Assembly (NCBI GenBank): GCA_902768065.1
Contig: CACXJP010000087.1
Location: forward strand, 1 to 5,454
Reading direction: 5' to 3'
DNA length: 5,454 bases
Source: an uncultured Erysipelotrichaceae bacterium
Lineage (GTDB): Bacteria; Bacillota_I; Bacilli_A; RF39; UBA660
Shown here: positions 1-5,313 of the stretch, piece after piece
How the letters are laid out: each line of letters starts with the position of its first letter
Position numbering within the stretch: position 1 is the stretch's first letter
Position numbers and translations under genes: made by a program
Notes under the pieces: model-generated
Told to the model about the DNA's origin: nothing
The model's input: only the letters and a program-made list of their open reading frames with translations
Database searches by the model: none

Positions 1-534
1 TGTATCCACTCTTTTTACTATATCACCATCATATTCAACTGTTACCTGACTTTTTCCGTCAGCACCTATTCCATCAATTATCTTTTTCTTACGTACAGTA
101 GTTAATCTCTTAGTAAGTTTATGAGCAAGAACAAATCCAAGAGGTAAATAATTCTTTGTTTCAGAGCATGCATATCCAAACATCATTCCCTGGTCCCCTG
201 CTCCTCCAACCAAATCATTTGTTCCAAGAGCTATATCTAAAGACTGTTTAGAAATATTTATAACTACATCACATGTCTTATAATCAATATCAGTATCTCC
301 AAAATAACCAATTTCTTTAATAGTTCTTCTAACAATCTTTTCAATATCGATCTTAGCATTAGTGGTAATTTCACCAGTTACAAAAACCATATTTTTTCCA
401 ACTGCAACCTCACATGCTACTCTAGAATTATTATCCCCTTTTATACATTCATCCAAAATACTATCTGAAATATAATCACATAGTTTATCAGGATGTCCTT
501 CTGATACACTCTCAGAAGTAAATAATTTTCTCAT
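1..534 (-). CDS. metK: S-adenosylmethionine synthetase, N-terminal part (cut by window edge)
   Basis: MetK makes S-adenosylmethionine from methionine and ATP, releasing phosphate and pyrophosphate, in the cytosol. I translated this frame by hand. It opens MRKLFTSESVSEGHPDK, the family's N-terminal signature, with the GHPDK ATP/methionine-site motif at residues 13-17. The second signature GAGDQG is at 111-116, followed by MMFGYA, and DGKSQVTVEY is near 159-168. The first 178 codons are present; the family is usually about 380-400 residues, so the C-terminal half lies beyond base 1. The ATG at 532-534 is preceded by a purine-rich GAAGGGAAG ribosome binding site about ten bases upstream. Upstream sit a SAM-I riboswitch, a terminator and a promoter, which fits feedback control by the enzyme's own product. 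The segment before DGKSQV reads GIGA rather than the more usual L-R-P type sequence. Identity is near certain; full length cannot be judged here. Confidence 0.97.
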   Translation of the reverse strand, partial: MRKLFTSESVSEGHPDKLCDYISDSILDECIKGDNNSRVACEVAVGKNMVFVTGEITTNAKIDIEKIVRRTIKEIGYFGDTDIDYKTCDVVINISKQSLDIALGTNDLVGGAGDQGMMFGYACSETKNYLPLGFVLAHKLTKRLTTVRKKKIIDGIGADGKSQVTVEYDGDIVKRVDT

Positions 535-564
535 AAAAACACTTCCCTTCTAAATATATGTATC

Positions 565-600
565 AAAATAAAAAGTCTTTATGCGATAGCACAAAGACTT
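565..600 (-). terminator. Intrinsic terminator of the metK riboswitch
   Basis: On the minus strand, arms at 589-600 and 573-584 form a 12-base-pair stem (one G-U pair) closed by a four-base loop at 585-588. A U-rich run, TTTATTTT, follows at 565-572. It lies downstream of the SAM-I aptamer and upstream of the metK ribosome binding site, the standard position for the OFF-state terminator of an S-box leader. When SAM is bound it should stop transcription before metK. It may also end transcripts arriving from the upstream reductase genes. Confidence 0.9.
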
Positions 601-624
601 AATTAATAAATTATAAATTTATAA

Positions 625-720
625 TTATCAGCCAAAGTACTATACTTTGTCGGTATTAGCACCTAACTTAATAGGTTGCTGCGGAGTCATAAAGCCGAAT
701 CTCTCGTCCGCTCTTGATAA
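625..720 (-). promoter_or_regulatory. SAM-I (S-box) riboswitch aptamer in the metK leader
   Basis: The RNA binds S-adenosylmethionine and controls metK. Read on the minus strand, P1 pairs TTATCA (715-720) with TGATAA (625-630). After the AGAG junction, P2 pairs GCGGA with TCCGC and contains purine-rich asymmetric sequence where the kink-turn is expected. P3 is the ACCTA/TAGGT hairpin (661-665 with 672-676). P4 pairs CAAAGTA with TACTTTG (633-639 with 643-649). The P2 loop bases TCGG (695-698) are exactly complementary to CCGA between P3 and P4 (650-653), giving the expected pseudoknot. The conserved strings AGCAACC and AGGTGCTAAT are present. A terminator follows, and the gene is metK, so the regulatory logic is transcription termination at high SAM. 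I assigned this by eye; a covariance-model score was not run. Confidence 0.94.
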
Positions 721-735
721 CATATATTTGAAAAT

Positions 736-764
736 ATTTTATTTTAAAAACATTAACTTGTCAA
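736..764 (-). promoter_or_regulatory. Sigma-A-type promoter for the metK leader
   Basis: On the minus strand a perfect TTGACA -35 box (759-764) is followed after 17 bases by TAAAAT (736-741), five of six matches to the -10 consensus. Transcription would start near 729, just before the riboswitch P1 helix, which is where an S-box leader should begin. The -35 box begins on the base after the TAG stop codon of the upstream reductase gene. An overlapping TAAAAT at 741-746 gives only 12 bases of spacing and is disfavoured. Confidence 0.8.
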
Positions 765-1262
765 CTACTTTTTTATAATATCAACTACTTCTCCAATATA
801 CATTCTATGTACTGGATCCTCACCATAAAATCTATTATAAATATCATTAGAAAGATTCTCTTTAATTAACTCAAGATTCAAATCTTGATAGTATATCTTT
901 TTACACACCAATGTAACATTTGCTTCTTCAAAAGAAACAGAATTATCTAAATACAAAGGATTTAGACTAGTAAGAGAAATCTTATCACTATCTCTACCAG
1001 ACTTAGTACCTAAAGTTAGTAAATCCTTTTTATATTTATCATCATAAAAACTTACCGTAAAAAAATCATTATCTTCCATAAACTTATATGTATATCTAAT
1101 TGGTTTAACATAAACTGTAACTACAGGTTTATTCCATATAGTTCCAAATCCACCCCAACTAATAGTCATTGTATTAAAGTCATCTTTACTACCTGCAGTT
1201 AATAAAGCATAATTTTTATCTAAATCATTAAAAGGTGCAAATTTTAATTCTTCTAATTTCAT
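765..1262 (-). CDS. Flavin-reductase-like FMN-binding protein
   Basis: This 165-residue protein resembles the flavin reductase-like/flavoredoxin family (split-barrel FMN-binding fold). Members bind FMN and move electrons between NAD(P)H, flavin and a partner; the exact acceptor here cannot be read from sequence. Supporting features are the N-terminal N-T-M-T-x-S-W-G segment at residues 30-37, the W-N-K-P stretch at 43-46, the strand VVTVYVKPIRYTY at 47-59 (phosphate/flavin side), and the following FFTVSFY strand. The size is normal for the family, and there is no signal peptide or membrane segment. The ATG lies two bases after the stop codon of the aldo/keto reductase gene, with the ribosome binding site TGGAGAG (1268-1274) inside that gene's last codons, so the two are probably cotranscribed and translationally coupled. 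No terminator follows; the metK promoter begins directly after its stop codon. Family assignment is good, substrate unknown. Confidence 0.85.
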   Translation of the reverse strand: MKLEELKFAPFNDLDKNYALLTAGSKDDFNTMTISWGGFGTIWNKPVVTVYVKPIRYTYKFMEDNDFFTVSFYDDKYKKDLLTLGTKSGRDSDKISLTSLNPLYLDNSVSFEEANVTLVCKKIYYQDLNLELIKENLSNDIYNRFYGEDPVHRMYIGEVVDIIKK

Positions 1263-1264
1263 AT

Positions 1265-2131
1265 CTACTCTCCACTATGTTTAAAAACAGGGAAGAAATC
1301 ATGATCTCCATAATCATCTAAAGGTTTTACTTTATTTAAAGTATCCATATCTTCATCACTTATTTCAAAATCTAAATCAAAATTATTCTCTAAATGTTCA
1401 AGACTACTTGCTTTTGGTAACACAAACACAATACATCCAAGTTGTAATTGATATTTTAAACATATTTGAGCAAAACTTTTATTATATTTTTCTGCTATTC
1501 TTACAACATCATCTATTCTACCTGCTTCACCATGAGCAATTGGAGAATAAGCTTCAACTACAATATCATTCTTACCACAAAATTCAATTATATCAAAAGG
1601 TGTTTGTCCAATATGTGATAACACTTGATTAACCATAGGTTTAATATGACAATTATCAAGTATATTCTTTAAATCATAATCATGAAAGTTAGATACACCT
1701 ATTGCCTTAACTTTTCCTTCATTATATAAATCTTCTAGTGCTCTCCATACATCAACATTTTCTTTATAATAATTATTATCAGTTTCTCTAAATTCCACCC
1801 ATGGTTGTGGAGCATGTATTATTACTAAATCTAAATAATCTAATCCCATTTTTTTTAAAGATTCTAAAACTGACTTCTTCGCAGAATCATAGTCTTTATA
1901 TTCTGCTCTTATTTTTGTTGTAACAAATAATTCTTCTCTAGGAATTCCACAATTTGTAATTCCTTTTCCAACTCCCTCTTCATTTTCATAAGCTTGAGCA
2001 GTATCAATATGTCTATATCCAATTTTAACTGCATCACAAACAACTTTATCAACCTTATCATTATCAATTAACCAAGTACCAAGTCCTACACAAGGTATTT
2101 CTATCCCATTATTAAGTTTAATATTTTCCAT
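1265..2131 (-). CDS. Aldo/keto reductase (NAD(P)H-dependent)
   Basis: The product is a 288-residue cytosolic aldo/keto reductase, which would reduce aldehydes or ketones to alcohols with NAD(P)H. The catalytic tetrad is complete: D43 and Y48 in the GYRHIDTAQAYENE motif, K73 in VTTKI, and H106 in LVIIHAPQP. The G-V-S-N-F motif is at 145-149, the barrel strand VVEAYSPIAHG near 191-201, and the cofactor-side L-P-K-A-S at 238-242, where many relatives have I-P-K-S. Length matches the prokaryotic diketogulonate-reductase-like branch, but substrate cannot be assigned. The ATG is preceded by a near-ideal AGGAGG (2136-2141) at four bases. It leads a two-gene unit with the flavin-reductase-like gene, suggesting a shared redox or detoxification role (inference). 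A candidate extended -10 promoter lies just upstream, overlapping the preceding gene's terminator. Confidence 0.95.
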   Translation of the reverse strand: MENIKLNNGIEIPCVGLGTWLIDNDKVDKVVCDAVKIGYRHIDTAQAYENEEGVGKGITNCGIPREELFVTTKIRAEYKDYDSAKKSVLESLKKMGLDYLDLVIIHAPQPWVEFRETDNNYYKENVDVWRALEDLYNEGKVKAIGVSNFHDYDLKNILDNCHIKPMVNQVLSHIGQTPFDIIEFCGKNDIVVEAYSPIAHGEAGRIDDVVRIAEKYNKSFAQICLKYQLQLGCIVFVLPKASSLEHLENNFDLDFEISDEDMDTLNKVKPLDDYGDHDFFPVFKHSGE

Positions 2132-2150
2132 AATTCCTCCTATATATTTG

Positions 2151-2159
2151 AGTATAACA
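2151..2159 (-). promoter_or_regulatory. Candidate extended -10 promoter for the aldo/keto reductase unit
   Basis: The minus strand reads TGTTATACT, an extended -10 element (TG, one base, then TATACT) ending about ten bases before the ribosome binding site. No good -35 hexamer sits 17-18 bases upstream, where only AAGACT/AAAGAC within the terminator stem is found. Transcription would start near 2144, leaving a leader of about 12 bases. It overlaps the U-tract of the preceding terminator. The alternative is that the reductases are expressed by read-through. Confidence 0.4.
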
Positions 2160-2180
2160 AAAAAAGACTAATTAGTCTTT
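2159..2180 (-). terminator. Intrinsic terminator after the AAA+ ATPase gene
   Basis: On the minus strand an 18-base perfect palindrome (2163-2180) folds as a 7-base-pair stem, AAAGACT/AGTCTTT, with an AATT loop. It runs into seven consecutive T residues (2159-2165, the first three paired). The stem begins within the TAA stop codon of the ATPase gene (2179-2181). It should separate the VWA/ATPase unit from the reductase unit. The stem is short and AT-rich, so termination may be incomplete. Confidence 0.75.
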
Positions 2181-4344
2181 ATTTATTGTTATTTCTTTTT
2201 TCTAATTGCCTAAGTCTAAGTGTATAAACTTTTGGATCAGGACTTAAACAATCATAAATATTTCTAGGTCTAACAAAACAAGTGTTTGGATTTAAAACAT
2301 CATTTTCAATCGCATAATCAACACAATTACCTATCGCTTCATTAACATTAAATGCATCAACTTCTCCATCAACAAAATTACTTAAAAATCTCTTTTGAGA
2401 ATCATCTAAACTAGCATAAACATTATGTCTATTTCTACCATTATATCTATTTAAAAGAGATTCATTTAGTTTCTCAGCAGCAATATGATTTGTTTTATGT
2501 AATTCGCTTGCAATAAAGTCAGGTTCAAAACAAGAAACAACCGCCCCACCTTTCTTTTTAGACTTTACCTTAATTTTAGAAATCTTTGTATCAGGATCAT
2601 AACCAAGTCTTTCTTTTTTACCCATTGAAACCACAATAGGACTTTTTAAATTAATAGTAAAAAAAGAATTTATTTCATTAATTGGAGTATTGTCCTTTAT
2701 TAAATCAAGCTGAATATTATTACCATTTCCCTTAATAGCGACCTTCTCACCTTTACCAAAATTTTGAATAGGAACATCTTTACCTTCAATTATCTTACCA
2801 TTACCAAGCTTTACAGACTCAAGTTTTATTTCTTTAATATCTTCAAATATCTTATCAATTGATGTAGATTTATAATCAGTAGAATACTCATAAAATCCAT
2901 TTTGCTTTTTTTGATAATCTCTAACACTATAACTAGAAACTAAAGGAAATGAAAATTCAAATTCAGAAATTGCCATATATTGAATCAATTCTTTTAATTT
3001 AGAAACAACTCCAGTTGGAACAGCAGGCTTATTACACAAAAATTTTAAATTTACTTTATCATTATCAATAACTTCCCTAACAACAGTAATATAGTAATCT
3101 TCATCTATTATGAATATTGGTCCATCATACTTAACATCATCTGCTTTTCGAACTAAAACCTCTGAGTCATTGTCAAAAGTACTTATTTCTCCAAGTAAAA
3201 ACCAATTATCACTTATATCAAACTTACTCTCTTGACCAGAACCAACGTCTATTGGTTTCAATCTAAAGTCTGTCATTGATTTAAACTCATTTGTCTCATC
3301 ACAAATATCATCTAATGATTTTCTTAACTCAGCCTCATATTCCTCTGCGATAGGTTTAAAATACATTTCATACAAATCAAGTAACAATGATTTTTTATCA
3401 AAAGAAGAAGCTGACTCATTATCAAATACAGTTTTTAAATCTTCTAACTCTGAATCAAGTCTTCCATTCTTTTGATTACCAGTTAAAAATGTCTGAATAT
3501 CTACTTTAGTCTTTAATAAATTTTTAATTATACTCTTATAAATATATTGTTTAGGAGCTCCTCCTTTAGTAAGGATATCAGCCTCATCTATCGCAATCAT
3601 AACTTCTGATGCTGAAGGTATTCTTGTATAATCATCTTTATTTTTATATAAATTTGAATACATCATAACAATTAATACCTTAATTGCAGGGTCCTGTTCC
3701 TTCATCTTCATTCCTATAATTTCAGCCATATCAGAAGGAGTAGTATATTCAAGTTCAATAAAGTTTAAACGTCTTGTAAGTGGATAAGATAATTGTGCCC
3801 TATTATCATTCTTACATAAAATAACTTGTAACTTACTTGGATCATCTAACTTCAACTCACCAAATTGAGAAGTATAAATACTTCCTTCTTGTAAAAACTC
3901 TAATAAAAAACTATCTTCCACTGGTTTTGCTTTATCATACTCATCAACTCTAAGTATTACTCTTTTTCCTTTGTTACATTCAGTAATAGCCTTAGCAACA
4001 AATCCAGGTATTATTAATTTTTCAGGATTATGTGAAATTGCCGCAACCAAGTTAACATCTTCAAAAGTTTCTTCCTTACCAGTCTTATCATTACAAGTAT
4101 ACTTAATAAAATCTATTTTTTCTCCAGTTAACTCTTCTAATACCTTAGCATAAACAATAGCAAAAGAACTTTTACCAGTACCTGCAGGCCCATCTAAACA
4201 AAATGCATATACATCTTGTCCTTCTTTTCTTTTTCCCATTGTCTGCATAATACCAATATATGTTCTCCATATTAAATCATCATTTGGTAAATACCCATGT
4301 TTTATAAATAATTCTTTTATTCTATCATAAGTAATATTTTCCAT
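2179..4344 (-). CDS. MoxR-like AAA+ ATPase with long uncharacterised C-terminal region
   Basis: This is a 721-residue cytosolic ATPase. The N-terminal 260 residues form a single AAA+ module of MoxR/AAA_5 type: Walker A GPAGTGKS at 52-59, Walker B ending V-D134-E135-Y-D, a sensor-1-like asparagine in CKNDN (179 or 181), arginine-finger candidates R191/R192 in PLTRRLNFIELE, and sensor-2-like R241 in RIPSASEV. MoxR proteins typically act as ring-shaped remodelling ATPases on partners bearing a VWA domain, and the gene directly upstream encodes one. Residues from about 295 to 721 match no family I recognise; they contain a Lys/Asp/Glu-rich helical stretch (about 297-360), beta-rich stretches (about 380-440 and 505-605) and a more helical end (about 610-721). 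There is no signal peptide or membrane segment. The ATG overlaps the VWA stop codon (TAATG), with a GGGAG-type site six bases upstream. Walker B has an unusual R132 within its hydrophobic strand. The AAA+ call is firm; its role is unknown. Confidence 0.88.
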   Translation of the reverse strand: MENITYDRIKELFIKHGYLPNDDLIWRTYIGIMQTMGKRKEGQDVYAFCLDGPAGTGKSSFAIVYAKVLEELTGEKIDFIKYTCNDKTGKEETFEDVNLVAAISHNPEKLIIPGFVAKAITECNKGKRVILRVDEYDKAKPVEDSFLLEFLQEGSIYTSQFGELKLDDPSKLQVILCKNDNRAQLSYPLTRRLNFIELEYTTPSDMAEIIGMKMKEQDPAIKVLIVMMYSNLYKNKDDYTRIPSASEVMIAIDEADILTKGGAPKQYIYKSIIKNLLKTKVDIQTFLTGNQKNGRLDSELEDLKTVFDNESASSFDKKSLLLDLYEMYFKPIAEEYEAELRKSLDDICDETNEFKSMTDFRLKPIDVGSGQESKFDISDNWFLLGEISTFDNDSEVLVRKADDVKYDGPIFIIDEDYYITVVREVIDNDKVNLKFLCNKPAVPTGVVSKLKELIQYMAISEFEFSFPLVSSYSVRDYQKKQNGFYEYSTDYKSTSIDKIFEDIKEIKLESVKLGNGKIIEGKDVPIQNFGKGEKVAIKGNGNNIQLDLIKDNTPINEINSFFTINLKSPIVVSMGKKERLGYDPDTKISKIKVKSKKKGGAVVSCFEPDFIASELHKTNHIAAEKLNESLLNRYNGRNRHNVYASLDDSQKRFLSNFVDGEVDAFNVNEAIGNCVDYAIENDVLNPNTCFVRPRNIYDCLSPDPKVYTLRLRQLEKRNNNK

Positions 4345-5228
4345 TATCTTCTTCTCCCATCTGTCTTCTTTAAAATCAACTTTTTCTGTCCATCTACATA
4401 GTCATAGCTATCCATATGCAAGAAATGACTTCTTAAATCATTAAAATTTTGTGTGTAATATGCATTACCTTTAAATTTTTTAAAATCGTACTTCGTATAA
4501 TTATATCTTTTTTCAAAACAAAACCAATATACTTTACAAAATTCAGATAACTTACAAACAGCATCGTAAGAATCAAAATCTGCAAAAACAACACATTTTT
4601 GGGCATTTCTTTTTTCTAATAAATCATTAAGTCTATGAGATTCTCTTTTTGTTATAAAATTACCATAATTATCAGAACATAAAACTTTTTTTAATTCTTC
4701 AATAGATTTAATCCCATCATCAGCATGAATTATTCCATTTACAAAATCATTAAAACCATAAATAATAGACACACCATTCTTAAGTAAAATAAATGATATC
4801 TTAGCTAAAAGATCAGTATAGTGATACATTGATCCAGATACATCAAAATAGAAACTAAGAGGAATTGATTTCTCACTTCCTAAAGAAGGTTCTTCTATAT
4901 ATCTCTGATTAGGTATATCCATATAATTATTAGTTTCCATTCTAGTAATTATTCCCGGGAAATTATACCCTTCATCTCCTCCTATAAATCCTGCTCTTTC
5001 AAAGCCCATCTTATTAATATCACTATCCTTTTTAAAGGATGTATCAATAAAATGTTTAACCGCAAGAATAAGTAGTTCTTCATCTACATCTTTATTATCA
5101 CCTTTATCATCCTCAATATCAGGTTTAATAAAAGTTTTAATAGATTCAGTATTAATTATAGTCGCATCAGTATTATTTATATATTCGTTACCTTTATTAT
5201 CTCCCCAACTAAATTTATAAAAAGGCAT
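4344..5228 (-). CDS. VWA-domain protein paired with the MoxR-like ATPase
   Basis: The 294-residue product carries a C-terminal von Willebrand factor A fold, starting near residue 122. The strand IPLSFYFDVSGSM holds the metal-ion-dependent adhesion site (MIDAS) motif D129-x-S131-x-S133. It is followed by a helix, the strand VSIIYGFND (153-161), and a later strand VVFADFDSYD (213-222) whose D217 or D219 could be the distal MIDAS acid. I do not see a clear threonine-loop motif; T193 is only a candidate. Residues 1-120 are unrecognised, including an acidic Asp/Lys-rich stretch at 37-51. The end is basic, KKTDGRRR. No signal peptide or membrane segment is seen, so it should be cytosolic, unlike Bat-type VWA proteins. 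I chose the ATG at 5226-5228 because GGAGGTG stands four bases upstream; the longer TTG start at 5285 overlaps the likely -35 box. It probably recruits targets for the ATPase (family-based inference). Confidence 0.85.
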   Translation of the reverse strand: MPFYKFSWGDNKGNEYINNTDATIINTESIKTFIKPDIEDDKGDNKDVDEELLILAVKHFIDTSFKKDSDINKMGFERAGFIGGDEGYNFPGIITRMETNNYMDIPNQRYIEEPSLGSEKSIPLSFYFDVSGSMYHYTDLLAKISFILLKNGVSIIYGFNDFVNGIIHADDGIKSIEELKKVLCSDNYGNFITKRESHRLNDLLEKRNAQKCVVFADFDSYDAVCKLSEFCKVYWFCFEKRYNYTKYDFKKFKGNAYYTQNFNDLRSHFLHMDSYDYVDGQKKLILKKTDGRRR

Positions 5229-5232
5229 ACAA

Positions 5233-5239
5233 CACCTCC
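5233..5239 (-). promoter_or_regulatory. Ribosome binding site fixing the VWA gene start
   Basis: The minus strand reads GGAGGTG, a strong match to the anti-Shine-Dalgarno sequence, four bases before the ATG at 5226-5228. The upstream in-frame TTG at 5283-5285 lies inside the likely -35 box and would not be transcribed from this promoter, so the shorter protein of 294 residues is preferred. Confidence 0.85.
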
Positions 5240-5256
5240 AAAACATTTTACATTCT

Positions 5257-5285
5257 ATAATAATATATTTTGAAATTTTATTCAA
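5257..5285 (-). promoter_or_regulatory. Sigma-A-type promoter for the VWA/ATPase unit
   Basis: On the minus strand TTGAAT (5280-5285, four of six matches to TTGACA) is followed after exactly 17 bases by TATTAT (5257-5262, five of six matches to TATAAT). The predicted start near 5250 gives a leader of about 22 bases, with the GGAGGTG ribosome binding site inside it. AT-rich sequence produces chance -10 boxes, but position and spacing are good. Confidence 0.6.
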
Positions 5286-5287
5286 CT

Positions 5288-5313
5288 AAAAAGACAGTTA
5301 TTTCTGCCTTCTT
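5288..5313 (-). terminator. Weak candidate terminator after the PrsW-like gene
   Basis: On the minus strand AAGAAGGCAG (5304-5313) can pair with CTGTCTTTTT (5288-5297) over ten positions, two of them G-U, around a six-base loop holding the stop codon. The T run is part of the stem rather than a free tail, so strength is doubtful. Its position between the stop codon and the VWA promoter supports it. Confidence 0.4.

Noticed and set aside
565..720. T-box leader as an alternative for the metK upstream region
   Set aside because: No T-box core sequence or specifier stem is seen, while all S-box helices, the pseudoknot and the AGGTGCTAAT motif are present.
1408..1632. Plus-strand open frame of 74 codons
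   Set aside because: It lies wholly opposite the well-supported aldo/keto reductase gene, has no ribosome binding site, and its translation is low-complexity Leu/Gln/Tyr typical of an antisense shadow.
2163..2180. Palindrome as an operator or a bidirectional terminator
   Set aside because: The stem abuts a seven-T run only on the minus strand, directly after a stop codon, and no plus-strand gene ends here, so a one-way terminator is the simplest reading.
3971..4153. Plus-strand open frame of 60 codons
   Set aside because: It is antisense to the conserved AAA+ core of the ATPase gene and has no recognisable protein features.
4344..5228. Surface-exposed or Bat-type membrane VWA protein
   Set aside because: No signal peptide, hydrophobic helix or cell-wall anchor is present in the translated protein.
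5229..5285. N-terminal extension of the VWA protein from a TTG codon at 5285
   Set aside because: The TTG is part of the probable -35 box, has no ribosome binding site, and the inner ATG at 5226-5228 has a strong GGAGGTG.
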